Shown in pieces: positions 7,635-15,562 of a stretch of 29,803 bases of DNA. A program made the translations under genes and the position numbers. The DNA comes from JAAYYY01 sp964602995. GTDB lineage: Bacteria; Chloroflexota; Anaerolineae; Promineifilales; Promineifilaceae. A model generated the notes under the pieces. That model searched no databases. It was not told the origin of the DNA and saw nothing but the letters and a program-made list of their open reading frames with translations. The first letter of the stretch is position 1; every line of letters begins with the position of its first letter. The DNA lies in the NCBI GenBank assembly GCA_964602995.1, contig CAZRTM010000048.1, positions 1 through 29,803 of the forward strand. Reading direction: 5' to 3'.

Positions 7635-9542
7635 ATGAATCTGGTAACACTGGAAAAGATAAGCAAACATATCGGCGAACGAGTCCTGTTCGATGAAGTT
7701 GATCTGCTAATTAACGAAGGGGACCGCATCGGCCTGATTGGCGTCAATGGCAGCGGCAAGACCACGCTCTTGCGCATCATTGCCGGTCTGGAGCCGGCGG
7801 ACGAGGGTAAGGTCACGGTGTGGGGCGGTGTCCGTGTCGAGTACCTGCCTCAGGAACCACAGTTGGATGGCTCCGTGACCGTCCTGGAGCACATCTTTCA
7901 CAGCGACTCGCCCCAGATGCAGCTCTTACAAGAGTACCGGCGGGCCAGCCAGCGCTTACAGGAGGCGCCCGGCGATGTGGCGCTACAGGAACAGCTTCTG
8001 GAGCTGAGCGCCAGAATGGACCGCGAAGATGGCTGGAACGCCGAAGCAGCGGCCAAGACAATTTTGACTCGACTGGGCATCACAGAGTTCGACGCGCGCA
8101 TCGACACCTTGAGCGGTGGTCAGCGCAAGCGAGTGGCCCTGGCCCGCGCCCTCATCGACCGCGCCGATCTGCTCATTCTGGACGAGCCTACCAACCACAT
8201 CGACGCCGACACCGTGGCCTGGCTGGAGGAGTATCTCATCTCTGAACCGGGCGCGTTGCTCATGGTCACACACGACCGCTACTTTCTGGATCGCATCGTG
8301 AACCGCATCGTGGAGTTGGATCGTCGCCAACTGGTCAGTTACCCCGGCAACTACACCAAATATCTGGAGCTGCGCACAGAGCGACACGAGCGGCTGGCTG
8401 CCGCCGAGGAGGCGCGCCAGAAACGGCTGAAACAAGAGCTGGAATGGTTGCGCCGCGCTCCCAAAGCGCGGGGCACCAAGCAAAAGGCACGCAAGCAGCG
8501 CATCGAGGAGATGCAACGGCTGCACTACGACCGCGGTCAGGACCGGGTGGCGCTGGCTCTGGCCGGACGACGGCTGGGCAAGCGCGTGCTGGAAGCAGAG
8601 AACCTCAGCAAGGCCTACGGCGATACGGTGCTGTTCCAGGGCATCGATTTCCACCTGGACCCCGGCGACCGCATCGGCATCATCGGCCCCAACGGCGCGG
8701 GTAAGAGCACCTTTTTGGACATCCTGGCCGGGAAGACGGAGCCAGACAGCGGCCGGGTGGCCTGGGGCGAGACGGTGCGCCTGGGCTATTATGACCAGGA
8801 AAGTGAACACCTGCCGGAGGATAAGCGGGTCATCGAGTTCATCGAATCCGAAGCGCCGCTGATACGCACCGATGAAGGAGAGCTGGTTGACGCTGCTAAA
8901 ATGCTGGAATGGTTTCTCTTTCCCCGGCCCCACCAGCGCTCTTACATCGGCAGCCTGAGCGGCGGCGAGCGGCGACGCCTTTACCTGCTGCGCACGCTGA
9001 TTCACCAGCCCAACGTCCTGCTCCTGGACGAGCCGACGAACGACCTGGACATCCAGACGCTGACCGTGCTGGAAGAGTTCATCGACCACTTCAAAGGCGC
9101 TCTCATCGTCGTCAGCCACGACCGCTACTTCCTGGACCGCACCGTCGATTTCCTGGTGCACTTTGAGAACGGCGAGGTAAGCGGGCGCTATCCTGCCCCC
9201 TACAGCAGTTATCGCCAACTGCGGCGTGAGGCCGAACGACAGCAGCACAACGGCGCAAGTGATGGAGCGCAGGCAGTGGCGCCACCTCCACAACCTCCAG
9301 CCGCCCCGCGTGAAGAGGAACCGCGCAAACGCTCCTGGAAGGAAGAGCGCGAGCTGGAAGCGTTGGAAGGCCGGATTGCCGAGTTGGAGCAGGAGAAGGA
9401 AGCGCTGACCCGCGCCATCAATGAGAGCGGTGAGGACTATGTGCGCTTGCAAGAGCTGGCGCAGGAGCTGCAAGGCATAGACGAGGAGCTAGAGCGCTCT
9501 ATGCAACGCTGGCTGGAGCTGGCCCTACTGGAGGCTCATTGA
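7635..9542 (+). CDS. uup: ABC-F family ATPase, Uup-like
   Basis: ABC-F proteins are soluble twin-ATPase proteins without membrane domains; they act on ribosomes or, for Uup, also in DNA metabolism. The 635-residue chain has Walker A loops at 36-43 (GVNGSGKT) and near 352 (GPNGAGKST). Signatures LSGGQRKR and LSGGERRR lie near 159 and 441, and Walker B motifs LDEPTNHID and LDEPTNDLD follow them. The inter-domain linker carries the basic RRAPKARGTKQKARKQR stretch typical of Uup. Residues about 560-635 form a charged coiled coil like the Uup C-terminal domain. This makes Uup more likely than EttA, which lacks the tail. No good Shine-Dalgarno precedes ATG 7635, which is unusual here. An 8-bp palindrome AGACGTCT lies at 7621-7628 just upstream. 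Confidence 0.93.
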   Translation: MNLVTLEKISKHIGERVLFDEVDLLINEGDRIGLIGVNGSGKTTLLRIIAGLEPADEGKVTVWGGVRVEYLPQEPQLDGSVTVLEHIFHSDSPQMQLLQEYRRASQRLQEAPGDVALQEQLLELSARMDREDGWNAEAAAKTILTRLGITEFDARIDTLSGGQRKRVALARALIDRADLLILDEPTNHIDADTVAWLEEYLISEPGALLMVTHDRYFLDRIVNRIVELDRRQLVSYPGNYTKYLELRTERHERLAAAEEARQKRLKQELEWLRRAPKARGTKQKARKQRIEEMQRLHYDRGQDRVALALAGRRLGKRVLEAENLSKAYGDTVLFQGIDFHLDPGDRIGIIGPNGAGKSTFLDILAGKTEPDSGRVAWGETVRLGYYDQESEHLPEDKRVIEFIESEAPLIRTDEGELVDAAKMLEWFLFPRPHQRSYIGSLSGGERRRLYLLRTLIHQPNVLLLDEPTNDLDIQTLTVLEEFIDHFKGALIVVSHDRYFLDRTVDFLVHFENGEVSGRYPAPYSSYRQLRREAERQQHNGASDGAQAVAPPPQPPAAPREEEPRKRSWKEERELEALEGRIAELEQEKEALTRAINESGEDYVRLQELAQELQGIDEELERSMQRWLELALLEAH

Positions 9543-9567
9543 CGCTAATTTTTGCTTGTGGTAGACT
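9539..9567 (+). promoter_or_regulatory. Promoter of the LysM lipoprotein gene
   Basis: TTGACG (9539-9544), overlapping the stop codon of the ABC-F gene, and TAGACT (9562-9567) are 17 bp apart. Hexamers and spacing are identical to the promoter at 221-249, which supports both calls. Confidence 0.5.
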
Positions 9568-9603
9568 TTTTTATGTTGACTTTTGCCTTATTAGGAGGGT
9601 TCT

Positions 9604-10305
9604 GTGAATCGGAGAGATCTTGCCAAGCGATGGCTCACCCTTGCCATTCTCCTGTCGGCCCTGCTGCTCGTGGCCTGCGAGCGCCCGCTGCAAGAAGATA
9701 TTACGCTGGAGGCGGAAACGCCGCTGCCTCTCGAACCAACACCGGGCACCCTGCCGGAAACGGGACCGGGCGAACAGCCTGGAGAATCACCGGGGCCTGG
9801 CCTTGAGATTACGCCTTCTCCTGCGGTGCCGGAAGGAGAACCAGGAGCCGAACCCGGCGCTGAACCGGGTGGTGAAGGGACCGCTCAGGAGCCGGAAGAG
9901 GCCACCGCTCCTCCTCCGGAAACTGCGCCCGGCCCGGCCCAGGACGTCATTCATACCGTCGTCGCCGGCGAGACGCTGGGTCGCATTGCCCAGGCTTACG
10001 GTATCAGCATAGAAGCCATTGCCCAGGCGAACAACATCGTCAATATCAACGCCCTCGAGGTAGGTCAGCAACTGCTGATTCCTCTCAGCGGAAACACCGG
10101 CGCTGGCGAAGGCACATCCGGCGAGGTAACTGGCGAAGAGCAGGTGCACGTTGTCGCTCGTGGTGACACGCTGTTCAGCATTGGCCGGCGCTATGGCTTC
10201 ACAGTAGACGAGCTGGTGGCCTATAACAACCTTGCTGACCCCAACCGGCTTGAGGTTGGGCAGCAGATCCGTATTCCGCCACAGGGTTGGGCGCCGGGGC
10301 AATAA
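9604..10305 (+). CDS. LysM-repeat lipoprotein
   Basis: The 233-residue secreted lipoprotein has a basic N-terminus, a hydrophobic core and a lipobox LLVAC. A spacer of about 85 residues rich in Pro, Glu and Gly follows, probably crossing the cell wall. Then come two LysM domains at about 115-160 (HTVVAGETLGRIAQAYGIS...) and 180-225 (HVVARGDTLFSIGRRYGFT...). LysM modules bind N-acetylglucosamine-containing glycans such as peptidoglycan. No enzyme domain is present, so it is likely a wall-binding or scaffold protein. It starts at GTG 9604, supported by AGGAGGG (9593-9599) four bases upstream; no ATG alternative matches the signal peptide. Confidence 0.9.
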   Translation: MNRRDLAKRWLTLAILLSALLLVACERPLQEDITLEAETPLPLEPTPGTLPETGPGEQPGESPGPGLEITPSPAVPEGEPGAEPGAEPGGEGTAQEPEEATAPPPETAPGPAQDVIHTVVAGETLGRIAQAYGISIEAIAQANNIVNINALEVGQQLLIPLSGNTGAGEGTSGEVTGEEQVHVVARGDTLFSIGRRYGFTVDELVAYNNLADPNRLEVGQQIRIPPQGWAPGQ

Positions 10306-10385
10306 TCCCAGGCAGTACAATTCAGGCGGATAGCAAGGCTAACGAGGTATCTCTATCGACATCAACGAGGGAAAAGACGTCCTCA

Positions 10386-10399
10386 ACCACATAGGTGGT
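10386..10399 (+). promoter_or_regulatory. Small hairpin over the Nudix gene ribosome site
   Basis: ACCAC (10386-10390) can pair with GTGGT (10395-10399) around ATAG, covering the only SD-like sequence (AGGTGG, 10393-10398) before ATG 10403. It could lower translation initiation. A five-pair stem is weak evidence. Confidence 0.3.
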
Positions 10400-10402
10400 C
10401 AG

Positions 10403-10951
10403 ATGAATAGAGAATCACGTATCCAGTGGAAGGGTCCATCCTGGGACTTGCGTGTCTATCCTGTCACGCGCCCCGACGGTACTGTGCTGGAGAAAGGGTA
10501 CGTTGACCACCCTGGCGCCGTGGTCCTCGTTCCCCTGTTGGGCGATGATGTGGTGATGCTGCGCCAGTATCGCTTTTCCATTGACGAGACAATTCTGGAG
10601 CTGCCGGCCGGAACACGCGAACGTGAAGAAAACTGGTTGGTGTGCGCCCAGAGGGAGCTGCGGGAAGAGACAGGATACCGCGCTTCCTCATTTATCTCAC
10701 TGGGACACGTCTGGTCGGCCCCCGGCTATTCCGACGAAGTGATGGCCATCTACCTGGCGACCGGACTCAGCCGCGATCCTCTGAAAGCCGACTTCGACGA
10801 GATTATTGAGCTGCAGCCGCACCCCCTGCCGGAATTGGTGGAAATGGCCACTGATGGCCGGCTGCGAGATGGCAAGAGCATCATCGGCATCTTACGCGCC
10901 GCCGATTACCTGCGCCATCATTCGCCGTCCGCTTCTGACTCCGCTTCGTGA
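10403..10951 (+). CDS. Nudix hydrolase, ADP-ribose pyrophosphatase-like
   Basis: The 182-residue protein carries a complete Nudix box at about residues 71-93: a Gly, then Glu after five residues, then seven residues and RELREETGY. This fits Gx5Ex7REUxEExGU, whose glutamates bind the metal. The flanking layout (YRFSIDETILELPAGT before the box, GYSDEVMAIYLAT after it) matches the ADP-ribose/NADH pyrophosphatase branch, which splits ADP-ribose into AMP and ribose-5-phosphate. The exact substrate cannot be read from sequence. The last 34 bases overlap the 3' end of the convergent Lon-type gene. The Ser-rich tail is encoded antisense to that protein's acidic tail. Confidence 0.92.
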   Translation: MNRESRIQWKGPSWDLRVYPVTRPDGTVLEKGYVDHPGAVVLVPLLGDDVVMLRQYRFSIDETILELPAGTREREENWLVCAQRELREETGYRASSFISLGHVWSAPGYSDEVMAIYLATGLSRDPLKADFDEIIELQPHPLPELVEMATDGRLRDGKSIIGILRAADYLRHHSPSASDSAS

Positions 10952-13320
10952 TCATGGTCGTGGTCATGATCACCAAACGACTTTAGCTCCAGGGCCAACC
11001 GCCGCAGCGCCTTCTGCACCTCGTAATGCACGGTTCCTTCGGGATAGGCGCCATCTTCCTGGGGCTTGCCGGCCGGTTTGCCCAACAGCAATGACAACCC
11101 TTCATCCACATGGCTTACAGCCCAGACGTGGAAGCGACCGGCCTGCACCGCTTCGATCACCTCTTCACTGAGCATCAGGTTATTGACGTTAGCGCGTGGG
11201 ATGAGCACCCCCTGCTCTCCAGTCAATCCTCTTTCGTTGCAAAGTTGGAAATAGCCCTCAATCTTCTCGTTGACGCCGCCAACCGCCTGCATTTCACCGT
11301 GTTGGTTCACCGAACCGGTCACCGCAATCGACTGGCGCACCGGTAACCGGCTGAGGCTGGAGAGCAGCGCATATAGCTCGGCGGCGGAGGCGCTATCGCC
11401 GTCCACACCGATATAGTTCTGCTCAAAGGTAAGGCTGGCCGAGAGCGAAAGGGGCTGGTTCTGAGCGTACATGCCGCCCAGATAACCAACCAGCGTCAGC
11501 AGTCCCTTGTTGTGGATCGGTCCGGCCAGCTCCACCTCACGCTCAATATTGATCACGCCGTCTTCGCCAATATAGGTGCGCGCCGTGATGCGACCTGGCA
11601 GCCCAAAGGCATAGTCACCCAGGTCGATGACCGAGAGGCTGTTCACCTGGCCCACAACCTGTCCTTCGCTGGCAATCAGCAAATCCCCCTCCAGGATCTG
11701 TTCCCGCCACCGTTCTTCCAGACTGTTGGCGCGGTACATGCGTTCGCGCAACGCCTGCTGCACGTCGTCGCTGCTGACCAGCTCACGCCCATTGCGTCCG
11801 GCCCAATAGTTGGCCTCGCGCAGGACGTCGGTAATGATGCCAAAGTGCGCCGACAGCCGGTTCTGATCTTCGCAGAGGCGCGAGCCAAACTCGATGATCT
11901 TCTCCACGGCCGCGCGCTCAAAGTGGCGCAACCCTTCACTGGCGCAGCGGTCGGCAATGAAACGCGCGTACTGTAACTCGTGCATTTCGTCGCGCACCAT
12001 CCAGGAGTCGAAGTCGGCCTTCACCTTAAACATCTCGGCAAAGTCCTCTTCCCCGTCAAAGAAGGCGTAGTAATGTTCGTAACCACCGACGAGGACAACC
12101 TTGAGCTGTAGCGGAATCGGCTCCGGATCGAGCGATTGCGCCGGGGCGTGTCCCTCACGCGAAGCGATAGGTAGCTGCAGTCGTATCTCGCCTGCTTTCA
12201 GTGCCCGCTTCAGCGCTTCCCATGCTTCGCGGTGGCGGCGCAGGTCGCGCGCATAAATCACCAGGTAGCCGCCATTGGCTGTGTGCAGGCTACCCGGGCG
12301 CAGCGCCATAAAATGGGGCCGTAACATACCCTGAAACTGCTCATATTCCATGCGGCCCATCAAGCCCATGAAATCCGGGTTCAGCTCCAATACTACCGGC
12401 GCGCCCTTTGTCTCGCTGTTATCGACGAAGAGATTCACTTCATAACGGCGTAAGTCAGCCTCATGCTCTTCATTGGGGAAGAAATAGTACAGATGGCGCA
12501 CGATGTCCATCTCCATCTCCGAGAGGTATTCCTGCACTTCGGGAACATCTTCATACTCGCCCTGCAGCGCCTGGAAGTAGTGGCTAATGGCGCGGGCCGT
12601 TACGTGGCGGTTAAGCGCCTCCAGTTGCTCGTGAAGGTGGTGCTGCAAATGATGCACCTGCTCCATGACGCCCTCTAGCCGCTCGCGCAGGAATAATCGC
12701 TTCTTTTCCAGCGATTGGCGCTGCGCCACGGGCAGGGTCTCCAGCACCTCGCGGGACATCAGGTTACCGTTGGTCACCGGCGCCAGCACAGGGCCGGAGG
12801 CGGTGTGCATCAAAGCGAAATTCTCCTGGGCCGCGCCCTCTTCAAACTGTGTGATCAGCGCATCCTGCTGCGCGCTCACCTTCTGCTCCAGCTCAGCCAC
12901 CGCTTCCTGATAAAGGTCACTGGAGAAGGTGCGAATCATCTCCTTACGCACGCTTTCAATCAGGCTTTCCACTTTTTGCTTGAACGCCGCCCCTCTACCG
13001 GCCGGCAGCTCAATTGCTCTGGGGCGGTGCGGAGCGCCGAAGTTATAGACATAGACCCAATCGAGAGGGGTGGGGAGCTGCGCCGCCTGTTCTTGCAGAA
13101 AGCTCTTAATGGCAGTTGAGCGGCCGGTGCCCGACTCGCCCACGACGAATATATTGTAGCCTTTGCCCTCGATGCCGATGCCAAATTCGATGGCGCGGGT
13201 GCCCCGGGGCTGGCCAATGATGGAGCCATTGCTCTCTAACTCTGCCGTGGTTTCGAAGTCGAGATGTGAGCCACGACAAACGCGGCGTAATGTCTCTGGC
13301 GACAATGGTTGTATAGACAT
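10918..13320 (-). CDS. Lon-related ATP-dependent protease (COG1067 type)
   Basis: This 800-residue protein belongs to the Lon-like group that lacks the classical Lon N-domain and carries a long helical insertion in the ATPase region. The Walker A loop (residues 61-69) is GESGTGRST, with Arg where the catalytic Lys normally stands. A coiled helical region spans about 140-270. The C-terminal serine protease domain has the Lon Ser-Lys dyad: Ser643 in DGDSAS and Lys686 in VNEKIEGYF. The 43-residue spacing equals that of E. coli Lon. The chain ends in a His-Asp repeat (DHDHDHDHE) and an acidic tail, possibly metal-binding. ATP use is uncertain given the Arg. AGAGG lies about eight bases before ATG. 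A dyad at 13335-13348 sits just upstream. Confidence 0.9.
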   Translation of the reverse strand: MSIQPLSPETLRRVCRGSHLDFETTAELESNGSIIGQPRGTRAIEFGIGIEGKGYNIFVVGESGTGRSTAIKSFLQEQAAQLPTPLDWVYVYNFGAPHRPRAIELPAGRGAAFKQKVESLIESVRKEMIRTFSSDLYQEAVAELEQKVSAQQDALITQFEEGAAQENFALMHTASGPVLAPVTNGNLMSREVLETLPVAQRQSLEKKRLFLRERLEGVMEQVHHLQHHLHEQLEALNRHVTARAISHYFQALQGEYEDVPEVQEYLSEMEMDIVRHLYYFFPNEEHEADLRRYEVNLFVDNSETKGAPVVLELNPDFMGLMGRMEYEQFQGMLRPHFMALRPGSLHTANGGYLVIYARDLRRHREAWEALKRALKAGEIRLQLPIASREGHAPAQSLDPEPIPLQLKVVLVGGYEHYYAFFDGEEDFAEMFKVKADFDSWMVRDEMHELQYARFIADRCASEGLRHFERAAVEKIIEFGSRLCEDQNRLSAHFGIITDVLREANYWAGRNGRELVSSDDVQQALRERMYRANSLEERWREQILEGDLLIASEGQVVGQVNSLSVIDLGDYAFGLPGRITARTYIGEDGVINIEREVELAGPIHNKGLLTLVGYLGGMYAQNQPLSLSASLTFEQNYIGVDGDSASAAELYALLSSLSRLPVRQSIAVTGSVNQHGEMQAVGGVNEKIEGYFQLCNERGLTGEQGVLIPRANVNNLMLSEEVIEAVQAGRFHVWAVSHVDEGLSLLLGKPAGKPQEDGAYPEGTVHYEVQKALRRLALELKSFGDHDHDHDHEAESEADGE

Positions 13321-13334
13321 AGACCTCTAATCGT

Positions 13335-13348
13335 TCCCTACATAGGGA
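13335..13348. promoter_or_regulatory. Dyad just upstream of the Lon-type gene
   Basis: TCCCTA (13335-13340) and TAGGGA (13343-13348) form a perfect inverted repeat around CA, 15 bases from the start codon of the minus-strand protease gene. It could be an operator or a leader hairpin. It does not resemble the CIRCE heat-shock element. Confidence 0.35.
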
Positions 13349-13485
13349 CATTTATTAGCCCCAATGGTTGAGGCATATTTTATGATGTGAATAGCTCTCT
13401 ATTTTCGTCTATTGCCGAGCGTCCTGCAATAACGCTTGTGTACTTCTAACTGAAGCGCCCAAGCATAGTTCGTCGTCCGCTAAGA

Positions 13486-13518
13486 AGACATCCGATTTCT
13501 CCAAGAAATCGGATGTCT
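13486..13518. repeat. Perfect 15-bp stem-loop (REP-like)
   Basis: AGACATCCGATTTCT (13486-13500) and AGAAATCGGATGTCT (13504-13518) are perfect inverted arms around CCA. No T-tract adjoins on either strand, and the element lies next to an ATCTCCA array. A dispersed palindromic (REP-like) element fits better than a terminator; a search for other copies in the genome would decide. The rest of 13321-13485 shows nothing recognisable. Confidence 0.55.
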
Positions 13519-13525
13519 CAGCCAA

Positions 13526-13558
13526 TCAATCTCCAATCTCTAATCTCCAATCTCCAAC
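13526..13558. repeat. ATCTCCA tandem array
   Basis: About five ATCTCCA/ATCTCTA units run up to the stop codon of the minus-strand lipoprotein gene at 13561. It is the same family as at 108-137 and 187-217. Confidence 0.75.
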
Positions 13559-13560
13559 CC

Positions 13561-15375
13561 TTAGAAAAACCCATAAATAATCGACCCATAAACCGCCATA
13601 CTCAACAAACTATCCACCGCGGCATAGATGAACATGAAGTATAGGACCGACTGGTTGTTACGGCGGTAGGTGAAGTGCCAGGCTACTGCCAGAGCAATGA
13701 GAGCGATGACCAGCGGCACACCCCAGCGCAGTGGCAGCTCCAGCCATTGGGGGATGATGGGAATCCAGGCTGAAAACGGCACATACTCCTGTAAGCCGGG
13801 AATGGTCAGCGTCTTGGCCATCCAGTAGACAATCAGGGCCAGGACCAGGCTGATGACTGCGCCTGTAGAGATTTTGCGGCCACCATTGCGGCGCAGGAAG
13901 CTGGTTGCGCCGAGGACGGCAAGGGGCGCCAGCATCCATAGAATGGCCGTAAAAGGAGAGAGCGCCGCCCCGGCCAGCATACCGAAGACGGTCTCCACCG
14001 CCATTTCCGTTACGTCCTCTGCCTGTATAACACTGAGCGCCTGGCGGATATCGGGGGCGCTACTGCTGAGGTAGACCAGAAAACCCCCATCTGCGGCCCG
14101 TTCTAACCAGGTGGCATAGAGATAACCGTCGCCATCACGGCTCACAGCCGGGGCCGTCGTAGCCGTGCGAGTGAAGCTCAATAGCTGGTAACCAACCGGC
14201 TCGCCGTCGTCGAGAAAGAGGAGCGTGGCCTGCGCAGACTGTTTACGCAGCTCATAGGCCACATTCGAGCGTGCGGCCACGACCAGCTCACCACTGTGGG
14301 CGCCGGCGTCTGCCACATACATCGAATCGGTTTCTATCTGCCGGGGAACCGCCCTCCCTTCCTGCCACGCCTGGTCATTACTCAACAGAACACGGTCGCC
14401 CGCATTGAGCAGCGCTCCTGGCGCGGGTTCATAGGGCAGGTCATAGTCAGCGGGGACGTACAGCGCCGCCCGCTCTGAGACCTGCTCAGGCGCGCCCAAC
14501 GGGAAGGTGACGTAATTGGTTTCCGCGGTGCCCGCCGCCGGCCCTGTGCGCACCTCAACAGACCAGAACAGATAACCCAGGTCATCCTCGAGGGCAAAGG
14601 CTGGCCCCTCCAAAACGCTGGTGACGCCCACGCGCATGGAGGTCAGCTCGGTATTGGCGCCAGAGCTGGCGTCGCCGCCCGGATAGTCGCCGTAATAGAC
14701 AACGGCCTCACTGGAACCGGGCGGGTGGTGGGCCCAGACAGCGTGCAAATTCCCCTCTGCGTCATATTCCATATGAGGCGTGATCCCTTCTGCATCGATA
14801 AGCAGCGGTTCGCCTTCTAACTGTCCCGGGGCAAAGGCGTGGATGCCGGGTTCGTTCCGGCTACCGCCAAGCCAGAGGGTCACCGCGCCGCTGTTATCTT
14901 GAGCGACATCATAACTCTCAACAGCCAGATCACCGGATAACGCGCGGGCGGCCTCCACAACTTCGCCCGCTTCATCCAGCACCGCCGTAAAGAGCGTGCC
15001 GGCTTCGAGCCAGAACAGGCGTAGCTGTGCCCCATCCCATAGAAGACGAGGCTCGTCTGGACGGCCTAGCTGCACGTCAATAAACCGCTCCCAGACCACT
15101 TCTGCGCGGCGGTCCAGCGCAACCACTCGTGGGCGGGCGCTGCCCTGATCTATCATCAGAACATAGATAGTCCCGTCTTCGCCAATGGCCGGCGGAGTAC
15201 GGTCGGGAATGGCCGTCGTGCCTATCTGAGTCGCCCGCCGCCAGCCCGGGGCGCTCAACCAGGTCCGTTCGGTGACAGTAGTGCAACCCGCCAACAGTAG
15301 AACAAATGCCAGCAGCACCAGCCACCGGCCTCTCTGTCTACCTCCAAATCGATTTTTCATTGTACCAACTCGCAT
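13561..15375 (-). CDS. Propeller-like lipoprotein with membrane-spanning C-terminus
   Basis: The protein is not assigned to a named family. From the second Met (15360) it has a basic N-terminus, a hydrophobic core and a lipobox LLAGC (Cys26), so the N-terminus is probably lipidated outside the cell. Residues about 35-420 contain repeated short blade-like patterns such as GEDGTIYVL, GYLFWSVEV and RDGDGYLYATWLER, suggesting a beta-propeller of the sialidase/PQQ sort. The last 150 residues hold four or five hydrophobic helices (for example LVLALIVYWMAKTLTI, VPLVIALIALAVAW and a final one ending YGSIIYGFF). A lipid anchor plus a polytopic C-terminus is unusual. Start choice is unsure: Met at 15375 or 15360, neither with a clear ribosome site. 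A hairpin (15387-15425) lies just upstream. The role is unknown; an envelope sensor or assembly factor is speculation. Confidence 0.75.
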   Translation of the reverse strand: MRVGTMKNRFGGRQRGRWLVLLAFVLLLAGCTTVTERTWLSAPGWRRATQIGTTAIPDRTPPAIGEDGTIYVLMIDQGSARPRVVALDRRAEVVWERFIDVQLGRPDEPRLLWDGAQLRLFWLEAGTLFTAVLDEAGEVVEAARALSGDLAVESYDVAQDNSGAVTLWLGGSRNEPGIHAFAPGQLEGEPLLIDAEGITPHMEYDAEGNLHAVWAHHPPGSSEAVVYYGDYPGGDASSGANTELTSMRVGVTSVLEGPAFALEDDLGYLFWSVEVRTGPAAGTAETNYVTFPLGAPEQVSERAALYVPADYDLPYEPAPGALLNAGDRVLLSNDQAWQEGRAVPRQIETDSMYVADAGAHSGELVVAARSNVAYELRKQSAQATLLFLDDGEPVGYQLLSFTRTATTAPAVSRDGDGYLYATWLERAADGGFLVYLSSSAPDIRQALSVIQAEDVTEMAVETVFGMLAGAALSPFTAILWMLAPLAVLGATSFLRRNGGRKISTGAVISLVLALIVYWMAKTLTIPGLQEYVPFSAWIPIIPQWLELPLRWGVPLVIALIALAVAWHFTYRRNNQSVLYFMFIYAAVDSLLSMAVYGSIIYGFF

Positions 15376-15386
15376 TACATAGAGAA

Positions 15387-15425
15387 AACAGGGAGGCGAA
15401 GAGATATCTTCATCGCCTCCCTGTT
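15387..15425 (-). terminator. Terminator of the SH3b gene, abutting the next start codon
   Basis: AACAGGGAGGCGA (15387-15399) and TCGCCTCCCTGTT (15413-15425) form a perfect 13-bp stem, with an inner GAAGA/TCTTC pairing. Read on the minus strand the stem is followed by TTTTCTCT. The downstream lipoprotein start lies only 12-27 bases beyond, so it may act as an attenuator. Confidence 0.65.
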
Positions 15426-15429
15426 GGTT

Positions 15430-15562
15430 TTAGTATCCAGTAGATCGGTAATCAGTAGGTCAGTAATCAGTGGTCAGTATTCAGTAGGTCAGTATTCAGT
15501 ATTCAGGTAGTTTGGTTTAGGCCAAAACTGATTACTGATTACTGCTCACTGATTACTGCTCA
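15430..15562. repeat. AATCAGT-type repeats forming a long imperfect inverted repeat
   Basis: The left half repeats AATCAGT, GGTCAGT and ATTCAGT units. The right half repeats the complement (ACTGATT, CTGCTCACTG). A short TTTGG/CCAAA pair lies at the centre (about 15509-15527). The block ends within the stop codon of the SH3b gene, which it seems to supply. It could fold into a large hairpin or cruciform. Confidence 0.75.

Noticed and set aside
7983..9473. Long minus-strand reading frame opposite the ABC-F gene
   Set aside because: Antisense shadow caused by high-GC codon use; the plus strand has complete ABC-F motifs.
13486..13518. Intrinsic terminator for the minus-strand protease or its neighbour
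   Set aside because: No T-tract on either strand, and it lies upstream of the protease start, not after a gene end on that strand.
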